A DNA stretch of 64,000 nt from Hedera helix (lineage: Eukaryota > Streptophyta > Magnoliopsida > Apiales > Araliaceae): positions 29,690,017-29,754,016 of the forward strand of contig OX359269.1 in assembly GCA_947179155.2 (NCBI GenBank), in the 5' to 3' direction. Positions 9,665 to 23,479 of the stretch are shown one piece after another (position 1 is the stretch's first letter; each line of letters opens with the position of its first letter). Under the pieces are notes generated by a model. The model had not been told where the DNA came from. It ran no database searches and saw nothing but the letters and a program-made list of their open reading frames with translations. The position numbers and the translations under genes are program-made.

Positions 9665-12528
9665 TGTAAGACCCCGAATTTTATGAAATACAAAATTTAA
9701 TTTTTCTTCATATAGATATTTTTTAAACAGTAAGTGGTTAAATCGATAAAGTTAAAAGTTAAGGATGTTATGTGCAAATTTTATTTTGTCGGACAATATT
9801 CGCTTTGTCGGGGAATATTCGTTTGGTCGGGGAATATTCGTTTGGTCCGACGGCGCCGAAATAACAAATTATTGGTGGACCCCACAACGGAATATTTGTC
9901 GGATATAGAAAACGACAGAAATAACCTTTTTAAATAAAAATAGTCAACGGAACTGTTAAAATACCGGTGATAAAAGAATAGTAGCATACGGTAGTTATTG
10001 GTATTTTCTGTAGCACTCGGTACTCTACAGTAACACACGGTATTGCATAGTGTCTCATATTTTTGGTCTGATAATTGACACCGTAACTGTTACGCATCAT
10101 TTCATCGATAATTGTCACTGCATAATATTTTATATTATCAATTCAATAATTGTTGTTACACAGTATTTTGCATTATTGATTTAATAATTGTCATTACACT
10201 GTATTTTATATCATTGAGTCAATAATTGTTGTTGCACTGTTTTCAAAATTATTGAACCTAATAATTGTCACAGTAACATATGCACAGTAATTCACATTAT
10301 TGAATCAATAATTGTCATTACACAGTAACGTATGCTTTATTTTACATTATTGTTATCTCTATTATGATGTTATTTAAACAGTTGTATTTCATTAATTTAT
10401 TGACTTGATATCTAAGAGCTAACTATACTGTATTTATAACAATTAGTCATAATAATTGAATTGATAAAGTTATTTGTTTATAATATAAAGTTAGGTGATT
10501 ATTAGGTGATATGAAATGAATGGTGTAGATTAAAGTGTGAATTATTGTTGAATAATTGAATTGATTTGTTTATAATATAAAGTTAGGTGATTATTAGGTG
10601 ATATGAAATGAATGGTGTAGATTAAAGTGTGAATTATTGTGGAATAATTAAATTGATTTGTTTATAATATAAAGTTAGGTGATTATTAGGTGATATGAAA
10701 TGAATGGTGTAGATTAAAGATAATATAATATTTGAAATGGATGGTGTAGATTAAAAGATGATCTTTAAATGAATGGTTTAGATTAAATGAATGATAAGAT
10801 TTTTGGCTATAAATAGAAGCCTTAACTTAAGGATTTTTCATAAACTTCCTTACTTGTTCTTTCTTTCTCTCTCTAAATACTTCTTGTGAAAGTTCTCTCT
10901 AAGTGTGCTTAAGTCATCTTGAGTATTTGTGAAGATCTATAAGTATACGTGTACTGTTTAAGTTAATCAACCTCATTTAAATCAATATCCAGTCACGTGT
11001 TGAGGTAAGGGATACCATCTTTTTCATCTTCCATTATTCAAACGTACTATGGTAAGGGATTATCATTATTTGATTCTCGATAATAATATTGTTTCTTCCT
11101 TACTCATAAGACGTGCCTTTTATTTCCATGTATTAAATTGTGGGAATAACCTTACGGAGCGGATTGCCGCCTGTTGGTGAATAACCTTTCGTATTCATTT
11201 ATTATTAATCTCTGAGAATAACCTTACGGAGCGGATTGCCGCCTGTTTGGTGAATAACTCTTTGTACTCAAATTCTATTAAATTGTGGGAATAACCTTAC
11301 GGAGCGGATTGCCGCCTGTTGGTGAATAACCCTTTGTATTAATTTCCTTCACCTTTTGTTAATCAAACCTGCTACGGTAAGGAATATTATTTTCTTTCAT
11401 ACTCCTAAATCGAAATTTATTATGGAACTATTGCTTCTATAATTCCTGAAAATATTATATGTTCCATAATAGTTGAACTTCATTATTTCAACTGAACCTT
11501 CCTATTTACGTGAACCTTTCTATTGAATTGTAACCGTTATTCTGAACTGTGGATCTTGAATATCATTTTTAAATTTCACTCCACATCATGTTGACAATTT
11601 GGACATTATTTGAATCTGTACAAAGTAAACTTCCGATACTTATTGTTATCCTATTTCTTCTGTTCATCATTTATATCATTCTAATCATCCAAAAATCAAG
11701 CTGTTGTGAATATCTGTGGCCGGGGGCACAGATGTGATATATTTGTTGAACAGATGATAGGTTAAAGGCGATATAATAGGTTAAAGGCGATACATCTGTT
11801 CGGTGTCTTTTATGGCACGTGGTGAATGTTCTCTTTGGCCCGTAGTGCAAAGATGAACTGTTGTTTGGTATGATTATGACCAAAGGCTGAATCTGGTATA
11901 ATCATGACCGTTGGTGCTATATTGAATATCTTTGGCCCGTAGTGCAAAGATGAACTGTTGATGTGCATGATTATGATCAGGAACTGTGAATTTATATTAT
12001 CATGACTAATGGTATTTCAGATGATAAAAGTTGATGATGTTTTTACGAAAAAGAGAAGCGAGTGGACATTATAGTCTGCATTATTCTTCTAATAGATTGC
12101 TCATTCCGCTGCTATTATTGATCTGAACATTGTTTAAGAATTTAACTGCAGTTTTTGATATAAACCTTGTATTCTATTGTATTCTATCAAGAACTCAACT
12201 GTTGAAGGCTAATGATAATTTATTCGTCATTATCTTAGTCATGATATTTCTTACTGGGCTATTTGAGCTCACCCTTTCTTTTGTTCCATTGTTTTTCAAC
12301 AGGAGATGAAAACATAACAGGGTCTAGCCGGGGAATGGAGTGAGGGTCCGAGGAATAGTTATCATAGTCTTCACGTTTTGTAAAATAGTGTGGCAATAAT
12401 AGTGAAGACTTAGTTGTGTATTATTATACACTGTATTGTTGTACGTTGTGCTTTGTTGTAATAATTTTGTTGTAGTCTTTTGACGACTCAAGTTTGGGCT
12501 GTGTGGACCCAGATTTGGGGGCGTCACA
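9665..12528 (+). repeat. 3' LTR of element A
   Basis: It has the same length (2,864 bp), ends and internal order as the 5' LTR. By eye the two differ at about four places, for example GCATTGTTTTTAAAA against GCACTGTTTTCAAAA, and GCTAATC against GTTAATC. It is followed by the target duplication TATAA. Confidence 0.95.
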
Positions 12529-12951
12529 TATAAAATAATTATATATATAAATCAACTAACTTTATATATAAAATAAATAATTTTATATATAAATCAATTA
12601 ACTTTATACATAAAATAATAATGTTATATATAAATCAATTAACTTTATATATAAAATAAATAACTTTATATATTAATCATAATAAAACAATTAACTTTAT
12701 ATAAAGTAAATAAATTTACTTTATATAATTTATTATAATAAAACAAATAACTTTATAAATTCAATTATTCAATAATAATTCACAATTATTTATTATTATA
12801 ATCAGTTGTTGTAAATACAATGTAGTTGACTTTCTGAGTTAGAGACTCACAATACTAGTAACCGGGTTGTTACTAAGAAATATGGGGCATTCCGTTAATT
12901 CAGCGCGTAATTAAATAACCTCTTTGTTAAAATTTTGTAAACATTGCTAGT

Positions 12952-15900
12952 TGTAGACACCCAAATTTTGCATTTTTGTATTAACCCTGACAGGAGGGCA
13001 AAATCATCACTTGACCCGACATGTGAAAAGGAAGGTGGACCCCAACACAAAGTCACCCAACGACTTACGGTCAAAGTTGTCATAACAAACAACGAGTATC
13101 AGGTTACTTGAGGCGAGGCAAACAGCTGATCCAGAAGAACCTGATTTGATCACAAAAGACGACTAATTCTATATCAAGCCGCAGCCCTCCGAACTAGCCT
13201 CCCAGAACAATATGGCACGTTTCCCAGGGATTTCCAGATTGCAAAATACGAGCCTTCCAGCGAAAAAACGAAAGACCGACATCAGTGCACGAAAATCAAG
13301 GAAGCACCGAAGCTAGCCGCAGTTGCACCTGCGGCCAAGATCTGAGTTTCTAAAACGCCTCTTCCAGTTTCATTTCTTCAGCAAGCGCGGACGGAAGAGA
13401 AAAAAGAAAGGAGACGCGAGAGGAGAGAAAGAGGGCTGTCGGGAGAAAGAAAAAGAGGAGGATCCGAGAGTAAAGAGGAAGAAATAGGGGAGAAATAGAG
13501 AAAAAATAGTGAGAAGAAGATAGAGGGTCACGGGTTTGGTCCCAAATGTGAGATTTCTTCTCCTTTTTGTTCAATTGTTACACTATATATGGTATTCTAA
13601 GTGATTTTCAAATGTCAAAGCATGTATTTCGTCATTTGAAATATGAAACTGGATCCAATGTAGATCCAATGTAGTCAATATATGTTGTAGATCTTTGGAT
13701 TAGGGACGGTTAGGGAGGATTTATTGCGGATGGAATCTCCTCCTAACCTCCCGATGATATCCTTTTAGTTTGTTTTTAGCTTTTACGTATGTAGCGATCG
13801 TGATGCGCCTTTATGTAACTATGTAAATTTTTGGGCCTTAAAACGACATCGAGTCGAAAATCGGGTTTAAGACCCCGTGATAGTGAACTGTGCGATTGTT
13901 GGCGTTTGGGGTTATTTGGATGGCTCACATGCCCATGAATAACTCCAACGCCATTTTAATGCTTGGTTTTCCCTTTTGACGCGAGAAAACGATTTTGGGA
14001 ATGAAAAGATAAAGATTTTCATAAAATCAATCAAAGTAGGATATTATATCACTCGTGGGCTAAAAAATAAAAAATCAAAAGCATCGGATGAGCTTCATTC
14101 CTATTTGACGAAGGATTCGAAAATCTTATTTTATAAATATCATTATTAAAGATTTTGGTATCAAAACTAAAGCTTAAAAATAAACTTTTCAAAACGAATC
14201 GAATCCTTCGTGCATAGGGTCACGAGATTTCTGAAGTATTTTTGAAAATAAAGCATTCCAACGATCTTCACAGGCACACACACATACACACGCGCACAAA
14301 CACACATTTTAGGATTTAAAGGAAGGGAAAACATTAAGATTGCGGTAACCGTGTTTTCACGGAAGTCGGGGGATGTGACGCCCCCAAATCTGGGCCCACA
14401 AAGCCCAAACTTGAGTCGTCAAAAGACTACAACAAAATTATTACAACAAAGCACAACGTACTACAATACAGTGTATAATAATACACAACTAAGTCTTCAC
14501 TATTATTGCCACACTATTTTACAAAACGTGAAGACTATGATAACTATTCCTCGGACCCTCACTCCATTCCCCAGCTAGACCCTGTTATGTTTTCATTTCC
14601 TGTTGAAAAACAATGGAACAAAAGAAAGGGTGAGCTCAAATAGCCCAGTAAAAAATATCATGACTAAGATAATGACGAATAAATTATCATTAGCCTTCAA
14701 CAGTTGAGTTCTTGATAGAATACAATAGAATACAGGGTTTATATCAAAAACTGCAGTTAAATTCTTAAACAATGTTCAGATCAATAATAGCAGCGGAATG
14801 AGCAATCTATTAGAAGAATAATGCAGATTATAATGTCCACTCGCTTCTCTTTTTCGTAAAAACATCATCAACTTTTATCATCTGAAATACCATTAGTCAT
14901 GATAATATAAATTCACAGTTCCTGATCATAATTATGCACATCAACAGTCCATCTTTGCACTACGGGCCAAAGATATTCAATATAGCACCAACGGTCATGA
15001 TTATACCAGATTCAGCCTTTGGTCATAATCATACCAAACAACAGTTCATCTTTGCACTACGGGCCAAAGAGAACATTCACCACGTGCCATAAAAGACACC
15101 GAACAGATGTATCGCCTTTAACCTATTATATCGCCTTTAACCTATCATCTGTTCAACAAATATATCACATATGTGCCCCCGGCCACAGATATTCACAACA
15201 GCTTGATTTTTGAATGATTAGAATGATATAAATGATGAACAGAAGAAATAGGATAACAATAAGTATCGGAAGTTTACTTTGTACAGATTCAAATAATGTC
15301 CAAATTGTCAACATGATGTGGAGTGAAATTTAAAAATGATATTCAAGATCCACAGTTCAGAATAACGGTTACAATTCAATAGAAAGGTTCACGTAAATAG
15401 GAAGGTTCAGTTGAAATAATGAAGTTCAACTATTATGGAACATATAATATTTTCAGGAATTATAGAAGCAATAGTTCCATAATAAATTTCGATTTAGGAG
15501 TATGAAAGAAAATAATATCCCTTACCGTAGCAGGTTTGATTAACAAAAGGTGAAGAAAATTAATACAAAGGGTTATTCACCAACAGGCGGCAATCCGCTC
15601 CGTAAGGTTATTCCCACAATTTAATAGAATTTGAGTACAAAGAGTTATTCACCAAACAGGCGGCAATCCGCTCCGTAAGGTTATTCTCAGAGATTAATAA
15701 TGAATGAATACGAAAGGTTATTCACCAACAGGCGGCAATCCGCTCCGTAAGGTTATTCCCACAATTTAATACATGGAAATAAAAGGCACGTCTTATGAGT
15801 AAGGAAGAAACAATATTATTATCGAGAATTAAATAATGATAATCCCTTACCATAGTACGTTTGAATAATAGAAAATGAAAAAGATGGTATCCCTTACCTC

Positions 15901-17473
15901 AACACGTGACTGGATATTGATTTAAATGAGGTTGATTAACTTGAACAGTACACGTATACTTATAGATCTTCACAAATACTCAAGATGACTTAAGCACACT
16001 TAGAGAGAACTTTCACAAGAAGTATTTAGAGAGAGAAAGAAAGAACAAGTAAGGAAGTTTTTGAAAAATCCTTAAGTTAAGGCTTCTATTTATAGCCAAA
16101 AATCTTATCATTCATTTAATCTAAACCATTCATTTAAAGATCATCTTTTAATCTACACCATCCATTTCAAATATTATATTATCTTTAATCTACACCATTC
16201 ATTTCATATCACCTAATAATCACCTAACTTTATATTATAAACAAATCAATTTAATTATTCAACAATAATTCACACTTTAATCTACACCATTCATTTCATA
16301 TCACCTAATAATCACCTAACTTTATATTATAAACAAATCAATTCAATTATTCAACAATAATTCACACTTTAATCTACACCATTCATTTCATATCACCTAA
16401 TAATCACCTAACTTTATATTATAAACAAATAACTTTATCAATTCAATTATTATGACTAATTGTTATAAATACAGTATAGTTAGCTCTTAGATATCAAGTC
16501 AATAAATTAATGAAATACAACTGTTTAAATAACATCATAATAGAGATAACAATAATGTAAAATAAAGCATACGTTACTGTGTAATGACAATTATTGATTC
16601 AATAATGTGAATTACTGTGCATATGTTACTGTGACAATTATTAAGTTCAATAATTTTAAAAACAGTGCAACAACAATTATTGACTTGATAATATAAAATA
16701 TTATGCAGTGACAATTATCGATGAAATGATGCGTAACAGTTACGGTGTCAATTATCAGACCAAAAATATGAGACACTATGCAATACCGTGTGTTACTGTA
16801 GAGTACCGAGTGCTACAGAAAATACCAATAACTACCGTATGCTACTATTCTTTTATCACCGGTATTTTAACAGTTCCGTTGACTATTTTTATTTAAAAAG
16901 GTTATTTCTGTCGTTTTCTATATCCGACAAATATTCCGTTGTGAGGTCCACCAATAATTTGTTATTTCGGCGCCGTCGGACCAAACGAATATTCCCCGAC
17001 CAAACGAATATTCCCCGACAAAGCGAATATTGTCCGACAAAATAAAATTTGCACATAACATCCTTAACTTTTAACTTTATCGATTTAACCACTTACTGTT
17101 TAAAAAAAATATCTATATGAAGAAAAATTAAATTTTGTATTTCATAAAATTCGGGGTCTTACAGGGGATGCCTAACACCTTCCCCTCGCTTAAGCAATCC
17201 CCCAAACTCTATAAATCTCGGTTTGCGGACCAATTAACTCAGAGTCACATATGAGCCGCTGCGATTACGAAAACAAAATTCGGATGAGTTGGTACATCCA
17301 TTTCAAATATACAAACTGGCGACTCTGGTCAATTGTCTCATCATAAAATCGATCTTTCAAACCTCGTCGACATTCAAGCCGACCCTTTTCAAAATCACAT
17401 CTTAACCCAGAGGCTAAAATTGGAAAGGGCATTTAATATTAAAAAAACGAAACGACTTTTCCCGGCGTCGACA
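12952..17473. repeat. Solo LTR C, different gypsy-like family, split by solo LTR B
   Basis: The ends read TGTAGACACCC and GGCGTCGACA, flanked by a perfect duplication CTAGT (12947-12951 and 17474-17478). Removing LTR B leaves about 1.73 kb. Words such as GGGGATGCCTAACACCTTCCCC and GGCGACTCTGG near the right end recall Tat-lineage LTR sequences, but this assignment is tentative and I cannot fix the orientation. No internal region is present, so this is the remnant of LTR-LTR recombination. A CA-rich microsatellite lies near 14274-14310, and the GA-rich segment 13370-13530 holds no convincing gene. Confidence 0.85.
14374..17163 (-). repeat. Solo LTR B of the element A family
   Basis: On the plus strand it runs from TGTGACGCCCCC to GGGGTCTTACA, which is LTR A reversed, 2,790 bp long. 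A perfect duplication GGGGA flanks it (14369-14373 and 17164-17168). The TATA box is at 16087-16094 and the GCCGCCTGTT repeat is present in three copies. Similarity to LTR A is very high. It stands inside solo LTR C and faces the 3' LTR of A as an inverted repeat. Confidence 0.95.
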
Positions 17474-18249
17474 CTAGTAATGTTAATCAATAAAAAAGAT
17501 ATACTAAAATGCCAACTAACAATAGAATTTAATCAACATCATAATAGTGATAACAATAATGTAGAAACATAAATAAAAGAAGGAGCATGTTACTGTATAA
17601 TGACAATTATTGATTCAATAATGTGAAATATTGTGCAATAATAATTATTGATGAAATACTGTGCAATAGTCTCTTTATCAGTTTAATAATATAAAATATT
17701 GTGAATACCGTGTGTTACTGTGCAATACTGTGTTCTACTATTCTTTTACCATCGGGTATTTTAACAGTTAAAAGTGATAGTACCGTTGGCCATTTTTATT
17801 TAAAAAAGTTACTACTGTCGTTTTTTATATCCGACAATATTTTATTGTGGGGTCTATTAATATTTGGTTATTCGGCGTTGTCGTACGAATCGAATATTTT
17901 CCGTTAAGATGAAATTTACACAAAATATTTTTAACTTTAACTTTTGTCAATTTATCCACTTACCGTTTTAGAAATAAAAATATAAAGAAAAATTAAGTTT
18001 GTATTTCATTAAAGTTGGGTCTTATATATCCCTCGACGACCCAAGTCGTGAAGCACTCTTTGGTGATTTTTCTTATGTAGATTCACGTCCAAACTAACAA
18101 TTGAACGTACAGACAAATTCAAGCGTTAAAGAGAATATTTTAAGAACTAGTTATTATTTTTACAATATTAATAGTTATTTGTTCTAGCAATACATAATAT
18201 TTTAAGCAACATTTATAATGCTCTGTCAATGTAACATTATTCCCACCAT

Positions 18250-18450
18250 GTAGGCATGCACAACAGGTCGGCCTGGCCTGGGCCTGCCAGGCCTTGGTCG
18301 TTGATCAGGCCGGGTCGGGCCTTTGACTTTTGGCCTAGAGGCCAGGCCGGGCTTGGCGCTAAAAAAGGGAGCCTGTTGAGGCTTGTAGGTCAGACCAAAC
18401 CAAGCCTTAGGTCAGGCCAGGCTAGGCAAGTCCAGTCCGATTCGATCCAT
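18250..18450. repeat. GC-rich GGCC-type low-complexity repeat
   Basis: A GC-rich island in AT-rich DNA is built from variants of GGCCTGG, GGGCC and CAGGCC. Such motif-rich patches occur in dispersed plant repeats. I see no clear termini, so I do not assign it to a transposon family. Confidence 0.5.
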
Positions 18451-18572
18451 TCAAACAATTTTTTTAGTAATTTTAAATATTATTAAAACACTAATTAAAT
18501 ATCACTGTTGTAATTTTAAAGTCAAGCTATACACAATTGTGAAACCACTTAGTATGAGCTGTAGTGATGATT

Positions 18573-18952
18573 GAGGGTGTTAAAAAAAAAATAGGTACAA
18601 TCGGTATTTAGTGTATATCGAATCGATCTAAATCGGACAGTTCGATATAAAAAGGGATTTGTCTAGTACCGGTTCAATATACTGATTTGGTATTGGCTAG
18701 AAGATTTGGGCTTCCGGTATATCCCGGACCGTACCAGTTGTACCGATTTTTATTTTTATTTTTATTAATTATTACTATTATTAATAAAATAATTAATAAT
18801 AATAATAATTTTCAATATTAATCGGTAAAAATTGGCATCGAACCAGTACAGTATACCGGTCCAACAGGTACCGATATCGGTACCGAATTTTGACTAAATT
18901 CAATACCGATTCGATACGGTCCGGTCCGATTAATACCGGTTGAACACCCCTA
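18573..18952. repeat. Possible miniature inverted-repeat element
   Basis: The interior is rich in ACCGGTA and CCGATTCGATA-like words. The ends are roughly inverted: AGGGTGTT at the left and AACACCCC at the right. I could not find a convincing target duplication, so this is tentative. Confidence 0.35.
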
Positions 18953-20101
18953 CTAATGTCGGTTCATCAAAATCATAGCATATTTAAATCTATTCTGATT
19001 TTTGTTATTTAAACTATTTTTAGACTGGAGGGTCTATAAGTTAAAATAAAAATAAAAAGAGCTAAATTTGCCAATGTCCTTTTTTATGACAAAAACTACA
19101 CTCATCACTTGGAACACGAAATTTCAGCTTTCTTGTAATTTCTACAAGATGAACGGAATGAGTAGGCAACAGAAGGGACTGAATTGAAGGAATAAAAAAG
19201 ACAGATAGTGAAAAAGTGGAGCTGTTACTAGAAACTTGAAAACTGATCTCTTCAGCAATAAATTATATTGTTAACGCTACGAATAACTAAATGAAATCTA
19301 GGGGTAGTGCCAACCACCCAAATTTTGGGGGTAATTTTATACTTTTAGAATGAATTAAAGTTTTTATATTACATTATATTTAATTAAGGAGAAAATACTA
19401 CACTGTATTATATATGATTTTTTAAGATAGTGAGAATGATTGTCATCCACCGTGAATTAAGTAATCCAGTCTTTGGACAAATCAAGTAATTTTTTGTATT
19501 CTGTGTGTAATTTTTTTTTTTTTCATTATTTATTGTTTTTGTTGTGTTATTATTTTTCTAACAATATTTACATCAATTTTTAAAAGCCATAATACAGAAG
19601 TGAATTATGAAAAGAACTATAGCATATGTGCTTTCTGATGACATAATCTTTGAAAATTTATATTTATGAATAAGATAATAAGATGTAGTTAGTCGCTTGC
19701 ACTGCAGCTTAATTAACATAAGCTTTGAGAATCATTCATATATATTGGCTAAAAGGAACCATACGAATCAAAAATTATTATTCTATTCGATAAGTATATA
19801 TCTTACCACGTAAGTTCTCTAGTAATCACTTCCGTCATCTTTTTTTGAGAACATCACTTCCATCAACTTAGTTTAATCATAAAGGTTCTTATTTCATAAT
19901 TATGTACTCCTATTAATCAAATTTTTAAGGAGTTCCCCAATACTTTGGTTAATATGACAACACTTAGCAGTCTTGCAACTCATGCATAAATCATAACATT
20001 TATAAATATAAAAAAAATAAAATTGTGTAATTTTTTTTTTAAAATTGTAAGTTAGGATATACAATCTTGTTTAAGTGACAGTTTTTAATGTAATAATTCA
20101 G

Positions 20102-20642
20102 GTCAAATCTTAAGTTTGAAACAAATCTCAAGACAAATCTCGGGTATGAATCGAATCAAATTCATTCAAACAAGTTCTTAAACAACTAACACAATTACAT
20201 CTTCTTAGGCTATCCTACCTCGCTACATGCTCACTAAAAGGGTCAATGTGAGACCAGAGTGTTACAAACTCATCCACTTAAACTTTTGTCATCCTCGTCA
20301 GAATCAATCACACACATAGTTCACAGATTTTTGCCCCCTAGCCATTGTGGAATAATATTTATTAGTTTCATGTTCCCACCTCCAGAGCTCTCTTTCTTGT
20401 AGGATAATACTACAAGTATTCATATACTCATTTTCGGCAATCCGATCGAATGACTTGACCGTAATTTTCGAGAGTCAACTTTAATACCATATTTAACAAC
20501 CAAATCAAATCTTAAGTCCGAAACAAATTTCGAATCAAATCACGAGTCTAAATCAAATAAAATTCATCCAAATAATATCTTAAACTATTAGTTCAGTAAT
20601 ATTTTCTTGAGTCATTTTACCTTATTACAAGCTCATCAAAAA
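20102..20642. repeat. Diverged direct repeat pair
   Basis: About 140 bp beginning TCAAATCTTAAGT at 20102 recurs at 20504. Shared words include GAAACAAAT and AATTCATCCAA-like sequence, and both copies end in ACAAGCTCA-like or ACATGCTCA sequence. The roughly 260-bp spacer holds no gene. Confidence 0.55.
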
Positions 20643-22171
20643 GTTGTGAATAAAAAAGTACTATTCTACTTGGTGATTAAATTTTTTATATATAGACAAA
20701 TTATTCTCACACGTTTCAATATAGAACTTGAGTATTACATTTAAAATGACAATTCTTTTATTTATCTAAAAACCAAAAGCTAATTTGAATTGTTTTCCGT
20801 TATGAATTTTTTTTCCCTTGTCTATATAAAACCCAATGATTGGTAGTTATTTCATTACCTTTGTAAAAAGTTGCCAGTTAGAGTGCATGAAATGAATTGA
20901 TGGGTCAATTTAAGCTGCCATAGTGAAGAGGCTTCTTTTCAAATTATGCATTATTTTGACTTTGACTACATGAAAATGCCGGAATTGCTTCATAAAGTTC
21001 TTTTCGCAAAAAGAGAAAGGTACCTCCCTTCCATAGCGCCTTCTTTCCTCCCTAACATGCAAACTAATATACCCACTACAGTAGAAATAAAGCATCTTAT
21101 ACGAGTGTGATATTTGTTTTTCCAAGAATATAAATCCCTAGGCTAAAACTTAAGTACCTATTCTTTCCCTAAAAAAGCATAGATCCATCCAATGATGTGT
21201 CATATTATACTCGTGATTATAGTATATTTTTAAAAAACAAATATAATATATGATTTCGTATATATCAGATAATTATAATCAGGGACAGAGTTAAGAGGTT
21301 GGGCTGACCAAGGCTGTCTGTGGAGCAATGAACTTTAAAATTATTCTAAATATTTCAGTACTTATGAGCATTTTTTTGGACCAGACTACAGTCTACGGAA
21401 TTAACTCTTGGTTTTGTCCATGATTATAATTATAATATTTTTTTAAGAAGAATATAGTCTTAATATGTACCGCAAAAAAAAAATTACTTGTTATTGAATT
21501 TACCTTTTGAAGTTGAATTTAGAAATGAGCTCATTTCTATTATTGTAGAAGACCATAATAAACCTTTTTATACTTTAAGTTCCACTGGATTGTAAGTCTC
21601 TTTTGTTTCACATTACTAATTAATACTCATTTCGTTTCAAATTGTAAAATTATTATTGACTTTCAAAAGACAATTTAAAATATTTTCGAACTCAAAATTG
21701 AGATAATTTAGTAAAAATTATGAAATAACAAATCTTACAATGAATAGTATTTTTTAGATCGTTTACATTATATTCATCATTGTCTTGACTTGTGAGAGGA
21801 ATTTATGTTAATTTAAGTTTAAAAATGTTTTAAATTAATTTTAAAAAATCAATAATAAATATTTTAGAATGGATGTACTAATTAATTAAGTGAGGCTCTC
21901 CATTTGAAAAGGGAAGTAGACGTAAATAAGTTGTAAAATATATAGACAAATTAAACTAGCTAGATAATAAATCACATCTTTACCAAAGATTAAAAGCTAT
22001 TGGGATTGCGAGTGCGAGTGCGAGAGGGACCAAAATGAGCTGTATGATATTGAGCATTGCTGGCCCATAAAGCAAAGTTACAAGACAAAGGTGGTTTACT
22101 TGAACATGTTAGCATGTGAAGCTGACCATTTGATCATGTGGCGGTGGCACCACCATGTGGATTAACCAACA

Positions 22172-22198
22172 CCCCCCCCCCCCCCCCCCCCCCCCCCC
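22172..22198. repeat. Homopolymer C27
   Basis: Twenty-seven consecutive C residues stand in AT-rich DNA. The run may be real or an assembly length error. Confidence 0.9.
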
Positions 22199-23479
22199 GG
22201 CTTTCATCAGTGGTTTATCTTGAATTTAATTTTGTGTTTACTTTTCTCTCCCCTCTTTTGGCTATTTATTTATTTTAATATTCTATAACATAAAATAAAT
22301 TTTTAAAAAAGGAGATAAGCAATTAATATTATCAAAGTAAAATTTTTATAACTAAATTAAAAAATATACTGTTAAAATAAATGTATACTTAAGTACACTT
22401 TAACCGACATTGGTTACTCTGTCATGATTTGTATTCTTATAATATCAGCTGTCAAAAATAAATATAAAAAAGTATGAACAGTTGTTGTGATAAGTAAGTG
22501 TTTAAAGGGGGGCATGGTGCTGCATTTACAATAATACTATCAACATGGCATGGAGCCCAGTTGGGAGAATTTCTGACCCAATCCTCTCTCCAGTGAGGAA
22601 AGCACCATAGCCTCACGATGAATAGTGTCCATCTCAATTGGTCTTCAATTAATTAAAAGAACAAGGTATATATTATTGAATGTGACACTTTCAACTTGTT
22701 TTTTTAATGACAGTGTAGCTTTTTAGCAATATCGCATGTAAGTCCTAGCTAGTGCCTAGTGGTACTTTTCAAAGAAAATAAATTTTAAACAATTATTGTC
22801 GAAACATAAAAGAATTTAACTTGTGTTGTAAGAAAAATTAGTTACCAAATACCAAGTTATGAGGATTAAGTAATTTTCACAAACTATAAAGTGACTTACG
22901 GTTCGCGTCAAATTAATATTATAATTTTTAAATAAAATAAGGTCCTATATTTATGTGATAATTATTATATTTGGTTCATTTATTATATATATTAATTTAT
23001 TATGGATATAATGCAATTATATTAATCTTTAATTTTTTCATTACATCTTTTAATTGATGTATTGGCATATTACGTCTAATAGGTTATAAAATAAAACAAT
23101 AATAATTACAACTGATTTTATATTTTGACTTTTAATTTACTTAATTTATTACATACAATCATATAATTTAGTGAACTAAATATAATTTTGAATATAATGT
23201 AATAACATTACAATTAATACACAAATATCAATAACCAACTAAATAAATATGTCTTAATAACTTATTACCATTATATTAATATATCGTAATAACTTATTAC
23301 CATTATATTACAACTTTATTACATTATGTAGACTATTGCATTATATCAAATTTTTAATCAAAAAATCAAACTCCACCTAAAGGTGTACAATAAACCATAA
23401 AATATTTTTTGCTCACCATTTTTTCATTTGTCATCAATTTCGTTAAATAAACGAATCTATCTAAAATGATACTCCTTCT

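Larger units (their letters stand above)
2558..12528 (+). mobile_element. Young Ty3/gypsy chromovirus-type element A, full length but defective
   Basis: The element is 9,971 bp with two LTRs of 2,864 bp each, TG...CA ends and a perfect 5-bp target duplication TATAA (2553-2557 and 12529-12533). A Met-tRNA primer site follows the 5' LTR and a polypurine tract precedes the 3' LTR. I count about four differences between the LTRs, so insertion was recent. Internal order is ORF1, protease, RT, RNase H, integrase and a type II chromodomain tail, the Ty3/gypsy order. Long LTRs and the chromodomain suggest the Tekay/Del clade. A canonical gag is absent and pol has several lesions. It sits inside LTR D in opposite orientation. 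Confidence 0.95.
918..18026 (-). repeat. 5' LTR of old gypsy element D, split by insertions A and C
   Basis: Three blocks join into one minus-strand LTR of about 2.6 kb: 918-2557, 12534-12951 and 17479-18026. On the plus strand the left end reads TGTGAGCTCCC, a decayed form of the TGTGACGCCCCC end of family A. The right end reads GGGTCTTATA, a decayed form of GGGGTCTTACA. The content is collinear with LTR A but much diverged, so D is far older. Element A entered at 2557 and solo LTR C at 12951, each leaving a 5-bp duplication. The body of D lies to the left of 918; its other LTR is outside the window. Confidence 0.8.
18027..23479. other. Intergenic DNA without a recognisable gene
   Basis: About 5.4 kb of AT-rich DNA separates the two nested blocks. 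All open frames are short and resemble nothing I know. It contains a GC-rich repeat (18250-18450), a possible miniature element (18573-18952), a diverged direct repeat (20102-20240 and 20504-20642) and a C27 run. A TATA-like TCTATATAAA lies near 20821 but no coding exon follows. This may be the original host sequence around the nests. Confidence 0.5.

Noticed and set aside
19297..19460. Possible transposon end TAGGGGTAGTGCCAACCACCC
   Set aside because: I could not find a matching inverted end or a target duplication.
20821..20830. TATA-like TCTATATAAA as a host promoter
   Set aside because: No credible coding exon or RNA gene follows, and such words are common in AT-rich DNA.
22452..22637. 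A 61-codon minus-strand frame in unique DNA
   Set aside because: Too short, no homology I recognise, and no promoter or splice context. I also looked for a microRNA-like hairpin and saw none.
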